The notes: generated by a model from the sequence alone, not told the origin. 64,000 bases of DNA from Hyaloperonospora brassicae (GCA_947650285.1 CANTFL010000397.1:1-64000); one strand, 5' to 3'. Positions 32,251 to 44,399 are shown, counted from the stretch's first letter. A program made the numbers and translations.

Positions 32251-33052
32251 AGCTATTGCACAGCTATTGTGCTGGCGCAGTAAGTCGTGCTTTCCAATGA
32301 ATGACTTTGCTGATCCGGTGTTTCCTTCTCTTCTCGATAGATGTCACCACTTGAGCTAATTTGAACATTGTACAGTTAATTTCTTCTCCTACACACGATT
32401 GTCCGCGACACGAAGTCGCAGACAATGGCAAGTGCGGCGTAGGTTTCTACCAAAGCAACGTAATGAGATCGGAGGAGACATCCAGCTGTTGCAATTTTTT
32501 GGCCAAAGGGTACAGACACACCGTCGCACGTTCGTACATGGGTACGAGTAAGAGTGCCTACCCGCCACCTACAACGAATGCGCACCAAATCGCACAGATG
32601 CACGCAAACGAGCAGAACCGAGTGGTCGCCTGGCAATGGCTGGGAACTAAATTGCATGTTGATCTGCACGGCAAATGAACAAACCCGACGACATCAGTCC
32701 GACGAAATCATCGTTCATTCTTTCCGTATCACTCATTACGTGTGTCAAGTGAGTACTGGAATCCAATTCAAAAAAAGTATCAACAGACGTCAACGTCATC
32801 CAACGCCTTTGAACTGATCCACCGGCCGCCACCTGCGCTTTGGCTCCAGCGGTACATTACAAAACCACTTACCAACCTTTGGCATCGCCTGAATGTACCC
32901 ACTCAAGCGCCACGCTGCGAGCGCGCCTCGATTCTCTTTTCCTCCAATCGCCTACCTCGACACACTGATTTCAACCAATCCACATCCACACCTTCCCACC
33001 ACCAGCACAACTTCCATCGCCGCCACCACCAGCCGTCACTTGCTCGTCCCGA
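32251..33052. other. Intergenic region
   Basis: 802 bp between RPN8 and the Ipi1/TEX10 gene, on the same strand. Overlapping short frames exist but none is recognisable. A CACC/CCACCA-rich tract lies at 32985-33040, just upstream of the next ATG. Confidence 0.5.
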
Positions 33053-35950
33053 ATGGTTCGCGCTGCGCCGGCCACGAAGACCAAGCGGAAGCCCGCGGAC
33101 TTCAAGCGGCCGAAGCGCAAAGTCGGTCGACGGGTCGCACCTGCTGCCAATGTCACGTCCGTGGGCATCACCTCCCGCCGCATCAATCTGCTCGAGCAGT
33201 CGCTGCTGCAAGACAAGAGCCACGCCGCGCAACTGACGCACCGGCACCAGGCGCTACCAGCGCTCCTGCAGCAGATTGGACACTACAATGCGCATATGCG
33301 TCAGCGCGCGCTGCAGGGACTGAAGGAACTGGCAGCGCAGGACACGGCCAGTAACTTGCGGGCCAACGCGTCGGTGCTGCTGGAGCGCTTTTTGCCAGCG
33401 CTGCTGGACGAAGAAGGCGTCGTGCGGGACGCGGCCGTGCAAGCGTGGAAAGCCATGCTGCCCGTGCTGGCGCGTGCCTTGAAGCCGTTTGCGACGCTCG
33501 TGGTCACGTACTTTTGCAGTGGACTCACGCACTTGCAAGTCGGTGTGCGGCAAGACGCACTGAAAGCCATGAACGAGCTCGTGGACGTTGCGCCTGCGCT
33601 CGTGCAACAAGATGCTGGGCCAGCAGCTCAAAGTCGATTGCTGGAAAACTTTCGCGACTTGATTGGAGCGGCACAGACACAAGGCATCCGGATGAAGAAC
33701 ACCTACGACGTGTTGGCGACGGCTTCCGAGGCGAGCAGTAGTCGACGTGCAAAGCAAACAGAAGGACGGCAAAAAATGAGAGGCTCTAAGAAAGCTGAAG
33801 GACCGTCGGGTGCACTGGCGCTGCGCTTCGTGGCGCTCAAAGTGCTGCATAAAGTGCTGCTGTTGATAAGTACTGAACCGAGAAGCAAGAGTGCGAAGGC
33901 GCTAACGCAGAGTGCACGGTCAGCTGCGGTGGTACCAACGACCAAAACACTGCTGCTGTACCCCGTACCGCAGCTTGTCGCGACAGGCATGTCTGCTACT
34001 ACTGCTTCGTCGATGACAAACGCTGCAAGTACGACAGGTTGTGCGTCGTGGCAAGAGAAGACGCGTGCTTTGCTACCAGCTCTGTTGGAGTTGTGGCTGG
34101 AGTGTCTGGATGGTAGCAGCGACGCGCTGTCGGACGTGCACGTGGAGCACATGAAGTACATTGTCGAGTGCACGACTGCTGTAGTAGGCGCCAACACGGA
34201 CTTGCTGGATGCGAATGTCGATGGAGCCAGAAAAAGTGAGTTTTTTCAGACAGTGTTGAAACTGCAGGAGCGACTTCTCGCACCAGAGAGCTACCCGATG
34301 CTGCCGAGTGCGAGTGCAGCTCTTTCTGTCACTTCTGATGGATCAGGAGCACTTTCACGATGGCACGGTTTGAACGTCTCGCTATCAAAATTGGCGTGCG
34401 CGTTTCTTCGTCTTCCTGCCTTCACGAGTGTTTCTGTCAAAGATATGCCGCAGGATGAGACATTAGAAGAACGCGTATGCTCGTACGTTATCACTACTCT
34501 TGCAAAGTACAAGGAAACGCACGAACTTCGTGCTGTCGCCAGTATGCAGAATGTACTATGGCCTCTGCTTGAAGTCGTCGGGCTCATTTTGGACTCTGCT
34601 TCACAGCGTAGCAATCCTTTGGGCTCCGAACGGACAACGAATGGTGAGCAGATTCGCTTACTGGGCGCAGTGACCGAATTCTATGTGCTTTGCACGCCGA
34701 AGTCGGTGAGTTTTCGAACCTGCACGGCATTCGTTATCAGGCAGCTGGACACTGCGCTGCGTGGTCAACAGCGACAGAGCCAAAAGCTTGAGTGGCCAAT
34801 GGTGATGCAGTGGGTGGTATGCTTTGCTGAGCTCCTCAGTCAGCTTGACTTGCAGCACATGGAGCTTGGCAGACGCTGTTTGCTTGCTTTGATTTCTGTT
34901 CTGAAGCAGCTTCCTGCTGAATTTGCGGATGGCGATCAGATGGACGGCGTGTTGACAAATCTGTCGAGTTTCTTCAACCTGGCAGCAGTTGTTCCTCCTT
35001 CGGTACCAGAAGACGAGCAACAAAGAATGCCGGTGCGGACGCACTTTGATGCCTTGGGTGCGGCGGACCAGCTAGCTTTCGCGGCCATTGTGTATCACCT
35101 ACCGTGTTATCCTGTGCACCTGTTGCGTGCGCTTGCAAGCTGTTGCAAGAGTCCACGCATCTACAGCGAAGCAAAGAGCTTTCTCGTAGACGTTCTCTTC
35201 CAGCGGCGCGAGGCTGTGGATCTTGCTCACATCGTGAGCTTTTTCGTCAGCACAGCTCTTGCACCGGTTGAGGCAAATGCTGACCAGCAGCAGCAGCAAT
35301 TGCAGCTTGTTGATCATGTATGCCGCACGTTTCTTGCGATGAACTTGGGGAGCTCGCTGCCGAAGATTCTGGCGCCAACGTTGGCGAAAGCTCAAAGTCG
35401 CAAAGAAATGACCTCGATTGAACTGCACACATTGATGGTGCTATATCGCGCGTGCGTATCCTCTGCTATGATTCACAGTGCTGAGGCTCACCAGCAGCGC
35501 TCTGACATTCCCGAAGAAATGGAGCGAGAGCTGCTGAGCTTATGTGTTAAGGTTTTTGAAGACTACTTCGCGTCATTGACAAGTGCGCAATCAACACCGA
35601 TGGACGACAATGATACTCAACAACAGGAGCGATTACTTGTACAAACGTGCGTATCGACTCTTGCTCTTGGCGAGAGGAACATCTTTGCAAAATTTCTAGA
35701 CGAGTTTCTGGTGGTGCAGCAGCTCTGCCCTATTGTGACTTGTCGTTTGCGCGTGCTCCAAGCGCTTGTGCGAAGTCCAAACCTGGCAGGAGCATTCAGG
35801 CGTCATCAGAGCCATATGGAGAAGCTGCTGCAGTTGGTGGAGCAGCAACACGCTGACGAACGTGATCTTGTGCCGCTTGTCCGGCAGTTGCGTGGAGACC
35901 TTGAGCTTCTTTCTGTCGGTCAGCTGATCAACGACGACTGTTCCAAGTAG
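33053..35950 (+). CDS. Ipi1/TEX10-like ribosome-biogenesis protein, 965 residues
   Basis: A single intronless frame. The N-terminus is basic (KRKPADFKRPKRKVGRR) and followed by NVTSVGITSRRINLLEQSL. This Lys/Arg-rich start, with the conserved Asn-Val-Thr block leading into HEAT-like helical repeats (IGHYNAHMRQRALQGLKEL, LLDEEGVVRDAAVQAW), is characteristic of yeast Ipi1 and animal TEX10. These form the Rix1/PELP1 complex with Ipi3 and act on pre-60S particles in the nucleolus and nucleoplasm. The rest (residues about 250-965) is alpha-helical, with a Gln run (DQQQQQLQ) near 745. The assignment rests on the N-terminal 200 residues. The C-terminal part is diverged. Confidence 0.82.
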   Translation: MVRAAPATKTKRKPADFKRPKRKVGRRVAPAANVTSVGITSRRINLLEQSLLQDKSHAAQLTHRHQALPALLQQIGHYNAHMRQRALQGLKELAAQDTASNLRANASVLLERFLPALLDEEGVVRDAAVQAWKAMLPVLARALKPFATLVVTYFCSGLTHLQVGVRQDALKAMNELVDVAPALVQQDAGPAAQSRLLENFRDLIGAAQTQGIRMKNTYDVLATASEASSSRRAKQTEGRQKMRGSKKAEGPSGALALRFVALKVLHKVLLLISTEPRSKSAKALTQSARSAAVVPTTKTLLLYPVPQLVATGMSATTASSMTNAASTTGCASWQEKTRALLPALLELWLECLDGSSDALSDVHVEHMKYIVECTTAVVGANTDLLDANVDGARKSEFFQTVLKLQERLLAPESYPMLPSASAALSVTSDGSGALSRWHGLNVSLSKLACAFLRLPAFTSVSVKDMPQDETLEERVCSYVITTLAKYKETHELRAVASMQNVLWPLLEVVGLILDSASQRSNPLGSERTTNGEQIRLLGAVTEFYVLCTPKSVSFRTCTAFVIRQLDTALRGQQRQSQKLEWPMVMQWVVCFAELLSQLDLQHMELGRRCLLALISVLKQLPAEFADGDQMDGVLTNLSSFFNLAAVVPPSVPEDEQQRMPVRTHFDALGAADQLAFAAIVYHLPCYPVHLLRALASCCKSPRIYSEAKSFLVDVLFQRREAVDLAHIVSFFVSTALAPVEANADQQQQQLQLVDHVCRTFLAMNLGSSLPKILAPTLAKAQSRKEMTSIELHTLMVLYRACVSSAMIHSAEAHQQRSDIPEEMERELLSLCVKVFEDYFASLTSAQSTPMDDNDTQQQERLLVQTCVSTLALGERNIFAKFLDEFLVVQQLCPIVTCRLRVLQALVRSPNLAGAFRRHQSHMEKLLQLVEQQHADERDLVPLVRQLRGDLELLSVGQLINDDCSK

Positions 35951-36035
35951 ATGGCATCTAAAAATATGGCATTGATGAACACCGTCGATTGATGACTGCT
36001 TCCTATGCACAAGTCTTATTCTGTTGTCGCCTTTT

Positions 36036-36942
36036 TCAGTGCGAAGAAGCAGACGTGGTGGCGTTGGCGTATGGTGTCGCCCTGTGTTTGTGTGCGCCTG
36101 ATTGTATCGGGAATGATGGCCATGTCGTACCCTTATGCTTTAGCCAGACACTCCGCCGCCCAGCCAGACGACGATCCGCAGGTAGAGAATCCAGTTCGGC
36201 AAAGAAGAGTTTAATCAGTGGCCTCATCTGTACTTGCAGGCGTGCTCTTGGGACATCAAGATCTGTGGCGATGGCACTTGGGTTTACCGTGTCGTGGAGC
36301 GCAATTGTGGATTCGACGATTGCCTGGCGAAAGTTGCTGAGAATCACTGTTCATCGAGCTCGTCTAGGACACTTTGCTAAACAAGCGATTCGAAAGCAGC
36401 TTGGAAACGTGCTTGTAGTGTAACGAGTTCGACATGTGCGATCAGGACCTTCCCCAAGATTCTCGACACGCAGATACCTGCTACTGATGGTAGCTGCTGG
36501 AATGAACGCTTTGGCGCTGGTGCGGTACCTTGGTCGTAAAGAAGTAGTCTCGCCTGAGGAGACGAATGATAGCAGCAAGCGCGCACTTGCGTCGGAATGA
36601 GCGCTCCATTGGATCAGCACTTTTCGCCGATCTTTTGCTGGCAATTCGCTGCCGCCTCGAAACAATTCCATACAACAAAGCCGAACCAGCAGCAAACCAA
36701 CGCAATAGTAGAAAACGCAACAAGGAGAAGTTACACCCGTCGGCTCGCGGGACTTACGTAAACGCGAAAAAGTGCAAAAGCTGGTCAGATATGTGTGGAT
36801 TAACGGTAAACAGCTTGCGGTGCACGTTTGCTCGAGGTCGGACAGACATTAGCGCGCAGCTCGTGCATGTAGCTGCTACTTCTTGTGGCTTGCTCAGGAT
36901 CCGGAGAAGGATGCTTGACCATGGCTGAACTTCTTCTAGCAC
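36036..36942 (-). CDS. Probable spliced gene, not recognised
   Basis: Several minus frames look like exons of one gene. Segments include DQLLHFFAFT before a GTAAGT donor at about 36761, and SADPMERSFRRKCALAAIIR with RLLRRDYFFTTK before a GTACCG donor near 36532. Then come VSRILGKVLIAHVELVTLQA with RFQAAFESLV (to about 36380), and a last segment at 36347-36036 with FRQAIVESTIALHDTVNPSA and LIKLFFAELDSLPADRRLAG. All are helical in character. I could not fix every splice site, and the junction near 36350-36380 needs an unusually short intron, so it could also be a pseudogene. The family is unknown. Confidence 0.35.
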
Positions 36943-39771
36943 GCGTCAGGTTCTACGAGTTCTTTTGTGATCGTGCCGTTGCGTACGAAAGCGCCGCGGG
37001 GTTTGCGATAGCCTGAATGACAAATGACATCGCAGATTCTCGTATTGGCATGCATGCGAGAATCTGCAGGCGGATTGGAAGAGGAGCGATGGCAGCAGAC
37101 ATGTCTAGTCGGCCCATACGAACCATCCACGACAGTTCTCAGAAACCTAAACGTGTCCATTTATGTGAAGCTGTACAGACAAGAGTGATCTGCATCTTTA
37201 CAACAACGTATAGGCTAGAGAGCTCGAGGGAGCTCAGTTCCTAAAGCGTACACAAAATTCACTAGATCGGAGCAAGATTAGGACGTGTCCAGATGACATC
37301 CGTGACATCCCTCTTGCTGCCACAAACTAGACAAGGCCGTGTCATATTTCTAGGACGAGAAAAGCTGCACGTCAAGTAAGCGTAAAAAACGTCACAAGGA
37401 GACACTCCTTACAGATGACTGGTTTCGCGCGGGGCAGTGGTTGTGCAGCAGCAGTAGAATCTGCTGGCAGCGGTGCAACGGCCAAATTACTACAAAGCGG
37501 TTGTTTTGGCTCGAAAATGGCATTCAGCCTTTGGAAATGGCATTCAGCGCTTTTACCGTACATATGAATAGACCATCCTGGATGCAGATGCTGCTCTAAT
37601 TGTTTATGAGGGTTGATACCACCACACACACTTCCAAGTATTCGTGCAACCTCCTACATCGGTAGCCTCGCATCCTCTATACCATAGCCACGAGCCTCCG
37701 CAACACATATTCCAATCACATGCGCTTGACACTCTGCGCACATTCGATACGACGCGCTGCGTCCATCGAGCGCAGGTAGGGGTGTGTCCAGAAAAGGCCA
37801 AGCAAGTAGAATGAAGAAGAAAGATACAAGATGAAGCACAGAAAGTAAAGGCTGTAATCACGAAGCAGCGTTGGTCAATCAACATCTATTTATTCATTTT
37901 GGGAAAGCATCTTCGCCGGGTTTGTCTGAGCCGCTGGCAAGCTACACAGTGCCGCTGCTGACTGACATCGGCTCACTATGTCACATGCTAAACTGCTGAT
38001 TACACGTCTTCACAATCCGCATGCTCCAACTATTCAGCCCCTGGCGGCAATGCAGACAGTATCTGAATGTTCATTTCGCCTTGAGTCAGCATGTCGATGT
38101 TGTACGAAAGCTTACTTTGTTGTGGCACATCTCTCTATACTGTGTGTTGCGCCAATGCTGTTCCTGGGCTTCGACATGGTGCTGCAAAGATGGCTTTATG
38201 CCCGCGCATGTGATCAGCACACCTTCACCGTCGAAACTCAATAACATTCTACATCAGCTGCTTTCTGTACGGTAATCTGCACGTTAGCAAGAGTACCATG
38301 AAGGATCAGCTAGAGCACAACATTCGGGATGAGAGAGTTTTGTGATACGATTATTTAGTAGGAAATGGGCGCCTTATGGTTTCGTGTGTCCTTGAGCATG
38401 ATGGCTGACGAGGTACATTTTTTAACGCAGTAGAAAAGGTCACGAAAAGTATCGCTGCGTAAATGCTGGTTGGATGCTGCGATATCTATAAACCGATAAG
38501 TGTGTGTGGCTACCGGCGTGGAGATTGTATGGGTAGTCAAAAGTGCGCGCTAGCGGGGATCTACTCCAATACTATGACTCTACTGCAGCGTCACTGCAAC
38601 GCCTGGACCTGAGCAGACACTTCTCTTAACATTGGATGTGTTTCTCAATATGAAACGTAGAAGGCAGGAGGTTAAGTGGCTATTTCCTAACAGCTTTTGC
38701 GCTCTAATGCAGCACCCCTTGGCTGCTAAAGGAAGTGGAATGTAGGAAGTAGCAAAAAGCAAAGTGATATTCATTGCTCATCTCTTTCCAATGAGCGTAA
38801 CTTTCTTATAGGACGAGGAGGAACCCTTCCATGGAACCCCCCTTCAAACGTCATGACTCCTGCCGACCCCAATCAATCATCAATCAACAATCAACAGGTC
38901 GTACACGACTCGGAGTTACAGGTCACTCCCGGTCTGTTCGGTCGAGTCCAGGCAGTCAGACAGTACTTGAGCTTGCTTTTCCCAGAAGAATAGAGGAATC
39001 GCTTATATTTCCAACTCACAACCGCGATCGTCCATCATCTCGATGGAGCTGAATCAACAGCAGAACCGCTACAGCGTGGAAGCCTTTACTCATTTCATGT
39101 ACAGTAGAAAAGAGATCACTTCCGATCCAGAAGCGCTCGAATGGGTGTCACATTGACTGCGGAAGTAGCACCTCCAAACTACCCGGAGCTCGAGTGGTTC
39201 AATGTTCGTGTAAAACATAGGACCAAACACAAGTGACTTCCATGCGACGGCTCTTGTCGGATATGAATGAAAAATGCACGGACAAAGATTGTGGATCGCG
39301 ACGCTTGGACGGTGACCACTCAGCCGGTCTAAATCTCGATGGAACCTTCGTCTTAATGGTTTCGCTGCAGCGGTCGAAGGCTTGACGCAGATCGCGTGAC
39401 TGACTGAAATGGCGCAACACAGCAGGAGGTGTCCTGTCAGCACGTCTTGAATGACAATCACGCGTTCTGAACGGCGGGGTCTGAAGGTCACCGACGATTG
39501 CAGCATGGCTTAGCTCAACGTGCGATCCAAGTGAGTAGCCGATACTGCGAGCGGTAACAAGCAGGTCAGCTATTGTGCGGTGCGTGCCTTCCACACAATA
39601 GCTGACCTGCTTCATCGACACGCCACGGCGAAATCGATTACATCCGGAAGAGGACGAAAGGAGGTGACCAAATAACTAGCAAACAGAATGGACGGAACAA
39701 ACGTGATACTACATGTGCTCTATGACAACAGCGGCTGATGTACTCAGCTCAGGGGCAGCAGGCCGTACGGC
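36943..39771. other. Long spacer without recognised genes
   Basis: 2.8 kb in which no frame resembles a known protein. Frames at 37604-37885 (-), 37978-38275 (+) and 39090-39621 (-) are short and overlapping. A perfect 19-bp inverted repeat lies at 39559-39612. GC content is intermediate between the gene island and the right-hand repeats. Confidence 0.45.
39559..39612. repeat. Perfect 19-bp inverted repeat with 16-nt loop
   Basis: Arms 39559-39577 (AAGCAGGTCAGCTATTGTG) and 39594-39612 are exact reverse complements around a 16-nt loop. It lies 160 bp downstream of the GH81 stop codon (gene on the minus strand). It could fold in the GH81 transcript tail or be a transposon trace. Confidence 0.85.
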
Positions 39772-42165
39772 TCACTCAGCAAAGCTAGCAGCCATGTAAA
39801 GTGCCCAGGAACGGGATAGACCGTCGTCCATTTCGGTTTTCTGTAAGACTCGCATCGCGCGCTGCTTGTCGACCATTGCAAAGTTCGCGTACAACAGCGA
39901 GAGCCAGGGGTTGCTCGTGTCCTCGCGCGTGACGATCGCCTCGTTTCCCAGCACCTGCTCCCACTCCTCTTGTACAAACTGTTTGGTGCGCACGAACTCG
40001 GTCACAGCGGACACGGGGATCATCTGAATGCCGTGGATGCAATACTTCTCGGCGCTAAACCACGTCGCGTAGTCCACCTTGTTGTCAAAAAAGATACCCG
40101 TGACCTTGTTGGGGCGGAAGTTGGCCGGATGGATCTGGTTTGCGTCCTCTACGAGGAAGTACGTCTTGATCGCGTGCGAGTTGACGCGCGTCATGAGCTT
40201 GCCGACGGCTTCCATGGCCGCGTTGTTTGTGGCCTTGCCGTACATGTACATGCCAAAAGCGAAGTTGACGTCCTCCGACGTGCTCTCTTGGTCTTTGCCA
40301 TCGGCAAACGAAGTCACACCGTGTGAGTACGAGTGGCCACGGAACCAGTCGAACGAGCGGAACCGGGTGAAGAACCTGTCGTCTGGGTCGAAGTTGGCGA
40401 CGTCGCGAACGAGTAGGTTGACCATGGCGTTGAGTTTGCTGAGATCGCTCCACGTCGGGTCGAGTCGGTTGATGATGGCCGCCGCGTGCACCCAGTAGCC
40501 GTAATGGAAGTGGTGGTCGTTGTACATGGTGTTCCCGAAGTCCGAGTTCAAGTCCTTGGTCTTGAAGCTCTGTGAGCTTACGATACCGCCGTAGACCTGG
40601 TCGTACTGGAGCTTGTTGGTCCAAGTGTTGGCCACGAACGGCGCCATTACACGGCGTAGCTTCTCGAGACACTTGTTAAGTAGACTCTTGTCGTCGCCCA
40701 TGACCGCTACGTCGTTCGCAATCAGACACAGGGAGGCATACTTCTGCGCAGCTTTGCCGTTGAAGTAGTAGCTGCCGTTCAGCGGCATGGACCATGTGCT
40801 GTTGATGTCTTCGCGTAAGTGGTCGATGATACGCTGCTGTCGAACGACGTCCGATGTAATCTTGCGGGACGGATAGATGTCTTCGGGTACGGGCTGAGTC
40901 TCCTTGATCTCCCACACCGGATCGCCGGGTCCACCTGATGTTGTGAAAGCCTGATGCGCGCCTCGGGTCGTCGAGAAGGCTATCATGCCGTCCACCTGGC
41001 GCACGCCGTTGCTCGTGACCAGGGTCTCAGCATGGTGTTTCATTGCGAAATGCAATAGACCACTAGAACAGTCTCCCATCGTCTTCCACTTGAACACGTA
41101 GGAGCTGTCGTCACGGAGGTCAACATTTGCTGCTTGCACGGTGCACAACTTGTGTTGTTCCAGCGTGCTAAGCCAGGAGTCTTCGAGAACGAGAGCAACG
41201 CGCAACATGCCGTCGAAAACACCCGTGCTCTTGAGTGCAGATGTACCATCGGCAGTCAGAGTGATGTCTTTTGCCATGCGACCGTCGCTCGACAGTACGA
41301 AGACTACCCACTTTTGACCGGAGTTGTAGACGATCTCAAACTTGGAGCCACGCACTTGAAGACCCCCTAGGGCACGACCGTTTACAGTGGAGATTGCTGC
41401 TGTTGACACCAGTCGCGGAGTAAGTCCCGAGTACTTCATCGAGGCGTAGACCATGCCGGAAACAATGTCCGACATCATACTGCCACCGGACGAGCTGACC
41501 GTGAACTTGACGGTCACGCCCTGGTCCGCCCAGTCGACAACTTGGAAGGTAGGCTTTTGCTGCACGATTTCTTCGGCCGAAAACAAGAACTCGCGAACCA
41601 TTCCGTGCGCATAGAACTTGACGGCACCGTTGTTGCCGGAGTTGCCGCCACTAAAGCGACTGCGATACGGATAGCTTGTGGACATGCCGAAGGGCGCCTT
41701 GTCGACGACCATCTGCAGGGAGTACGGGTTCGACCAAATGGGTTGAATGGCTGCATTCGAGTCGTGCGCGATGACGTTTCCCCACCAGTTGTTGGTTGGG
41801 ATCGCGCGGTTCTTGATCGCCGATGGATCAAGGTACTTGGGTGGACACAGATCCATCATTGCGGTTGTGCGCTTGACGGGGTAGCTGGGCGGCTCTAGCG
41901 CGCGAAACTTTGGGAAGGCGCCGCCGCCACCGACATTTACGGGTGACAGTTCTGCTGACGCCGACAAATTTGCGTCGCTACCATCCGTTCCATTGGAAGT
42001 ACTGCTACTGACGACATATGCAGACGTGGATGCCTCCACATGCGAGCCATCGCTGGAGCTGAATGTACTAGTTCTGTCCAAGTTTTCTTGACTGGCAACT
42101 TGAACAAGCTGTAGATGCTGGAGAACCGTGGCGAGTCCAACCAACATTGTCGCGGAAATCTTCAT
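39772..42165 (-). CDS. Secreted endo-1,3-beta-glucanase, glycoside hydrolase family 81
   Basis: An intronless frame; the ATG at 42165 gives 797 residues. An upstream in-frame ATG at 42276 is rejected because it would bury the signal peptide. Residues 1-24 (MKISATMLVGLATVLQHLQL...) form a signal peptide. A Ser/Thr-rich, probably glycosylated stretch follows to about residue 75, then the GH81 domain. Markers are IPTNNWWGNV near residue 122, PIWSNPYSLQ, DHHFHYGYWVHAAAI, and the catalytic-site block FADGKDQESTSEDVNF with Glu627 and Glu631. The C-terminal block is VDYATWFSAEKYCIHGIQM. GH81 enzymes cleave beta-1,3-glucan, the main wall glucan of oomycetes and also plant callose. The roles are wall remodelling or host-wall attack; the sequence does not decide between them. 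Confidence 0.95.
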   Translation of the reverse strand: MKISATMLVGLATVLQHLQLVQVASQENLDRTSTFSSSDGSHVEASTSAYVVSSSTSNGTDGSDANLSASAELSPVNVGGGGAFPKFRALEPPSYPVKRTTAMMDLCPPKYLDPSAIKNRAIPTNNWWGNVIAHDSNAAIQPIWSNPYSLQMVVDKAPFGMSTSYPYRSRFSGGNSGNNGAVKFYAHGMVREFLFSAEEIVQQKPTFQVVDWADQGVTVKFTVSSSGGSMMSDIVSGMVYASMKYSGLTPRLVSTAAISTVNGRALGGLQVRGSKFEIVYNSGQKWVVFVLSSDGRMAKDITLTADGTSALKSTGVFDGMLRVALVLEDSWLSTLEQHKLCTVQAANVDLRDDSSYVFKWKTMGDCSSGLLHFAMKHHAETLVTSNGVRQVDGMIAFSTTRGAHQAFTTSGGPGDPVWEIKETQPVPEDIYPSRKITSDVVRQQRIIDHLREDINSTWSMPLNGSYYFNGKAAQKYASLCLIANDVAVMGDDKSLLNKCLEKLRRVMAPFVANTWTNKLQYDQVYGGIVSSQSFKTKDLNSDFGNTMYNDHHFHYGYWVHAAAIINRLDPTWSDLSKLNAMVNLLVRDVANFDPDDRFFTRFRSFDWFRGHSYSHGVTSFADGKDQESTSEDVNFAFGMYMYGKATNNAAMEAVGKLMTRVNSHAIKTYFLVEDANQIHPANFRPNKVTGIFFDNKVDYATWFSAEKYCIHGIQMIPVSAVTEFVRTKQFVQEEWEQVLGNEAIVTREDTSNPWLSLLYANFAMVDKQRAMRVLQKTEMDDGLSRSWALYMAASFAE

Positions 42166-44399
42166 GCTTGTCCGTGTTGCAGTTGGATGCTGATGTTGTT
42201 GATCGCAGGCGAGGTGTCGAAATGACAAGTGCACAGTGACGTCTTCGAGAGCACTTGATCGCATAGACAAATGCAAGAGTCTACGTATCCACGATGGTCA
42301 GCAAGCGTAACGAGCACCCGTCGGCTGAGGGCGTCAATACTCGATGATCCCAACGCATAATGACGACAGCCTCCTTATTGTACGTTCTATCTGCAGCATT
42401 CAGGACGAGATTGACACATCGTCTTTTGCTAGCGATGCCTGGTCAGCGCAACCAAATCATCAGCTCGACTAACGGTGTCTTGTGAGCTTACTAAGTTTAC
42501 TGCTGGAGATAAACTTCAAGTGCTCACGTAAGTCTGACTTCGCTTCAGCACGGGTTCATTTATCTCTGCAACGGGCGACAGACACTGGTCAGCATACTGC
42601 AGAGTCAAAGCAGACTAGAAACGCAATGCACCAGTTTCAAACGCGTACCGGTCAAGTTTATCACCTACTCGCTATAATCGACCACAACAGTCTGTGGATA
42701 TTGTCGTCTCTTCGGTGGTTTCGGAAACCGTTTCTAGTGCAGACCGCTAGCGTACAATTCGTGCACGTGTATCATTTTTCTTGTGGGATCGTTACACTCG
42801 TGAATACTCGAGCGGAAAAAAATTGAAGGCGTGGATACAGCATGGAGACACGATCGAAAAGTCTGGCTCTCGATAAATGCCTAGTGGTTAGCGTCTATCT
42901 CCCCTTGTACGCTTATCCTTTACCGAGTCCTTCATGCAGCATCGTTTTTGTCTTCAGGTGTACGGACGACCAATCTTAGAAAATGCATAACTTGAACGCT
43001 GTCGAGAACGACAGGCGGTCCGCGGTCAAGCGGTGATGCCAGAAGCTGCTTTGATTTAGCTGAATCGAAGCTAAACCTGTTGCAGTCTACCTTTGCTGTG
43101 GCTATGATTGAAAAAAAAACGGTTGACGTGTGTGTTCCTCAAGGACGTTGCTATAGATGCCATTACCGTTCGCTCCTGACGTTTCACTTGGATACTCGCG
43201 AATTTCCGTTTCTCAAACGTGGCTCCATAGTTTGCACGCAACTTGACGCGTGAGCCAAGTATTGACACTTTGGTCTTTACTGACAGTAGTGCAAAGCGCT
43301 TTAGTACTGTACACTCACCGACTCGTCTACTGATAAACACTGGCGATTAGTCATGCTTCTACCGACTCGAAGGAGCTTAGATCCGGTGATGGGTTAGGTA
43401 CCGGTCCTCATCCCATGCTCAGAAGAAGTGTATCGCGAGAGAAGATAGCTGACTATATAACGTGATGATTACGAAGGATCGACAATAGGAGTATGATGGA
43501 TGGTGAATCACCGTATGTTATCGAAGCAATCACGATGGATCCTCGATATTCAAGTTACTGATTATACATGTTCCCTTGTTCCACAATGGCTTCCAGAAGA
43601 TTCGAACAAGTGTAAGGGGATGATGGGTTTCGATGTGTATAATCTGGTGTCGTTGCATAAGCAAAGTGCACTCTCATTTGACTGTCGTGTCGATAAGTCG
43701 TTGGTGAAGTCTCTACATAGTCTTACATTAAGAACAGTGAAGTGATATGTGACCGCTCGACTGTAGTTATAACGTGCAATCGGCTCTCAACTACCGCGAA
43801 ATGTTTGGTATTTTCATGAACCTTGGAGGAGCGAGTTACTTCGTGTTGAGCTCAACTTGCCGGGAACAAGTCCTCCAATAATATCTTTCATGGCATAAAG
43901 CTAAATGTGTCCTTAACCCCAACTGACTCGGCGAATATTTGCGTGACGCCGATCTGTTTACCAGCCTTTCTATATATTGTACTACGCAGATAAAGAATCC
44001 TCTATATCACTTCCGAGGACATTTGTCTTGATATTTCTCATGTATAATATCGTTTCAATCATAAAAAAGATCGAGATAAAGCACCAAAAGCACTAATAGC
44101 ACCATTATCAGTAAGACCTGATCGAGCTGCTACGCCTGAATAGGATAGGCTAACGATAAAATCGCTAAGCCATATAGGGAGGCATCTGGGTGAGCGTCAA
44201 GCAATATTAGATCCAACCTATTAACATTTGAACCACACAACCTTTTGTAACTGCTTCACAAGTTTTGCACGCTTCATCTGTTTATGCACATACGGGAATG
44301 AGCAAAATTACTCTTCCCGATGGGGGAAGATCATGATCACAAATTGTTTTTGACGAAGGGGTAAGTACATTAGGTTCATTATTTACGCGCAAACTGTCC
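42166..44399. other. Intergenic region between GH81 and gypsy element 2
   Basis: This includes the GH81 promoter side. Frames at 42482-42826 (+), 43071-43340 (-) and 43500-43745 (+) are unrecognised and isolated. AT content rises towards 44 kb. No repeat ends were found. Confidence 0.45.

Noticed and set aside
42166..42276. N-terminal extension of GH81 to the ATG at 42276
   Set aside because: It would place 37 hydrophilic residues before a clear signal peptide starting at 42165.
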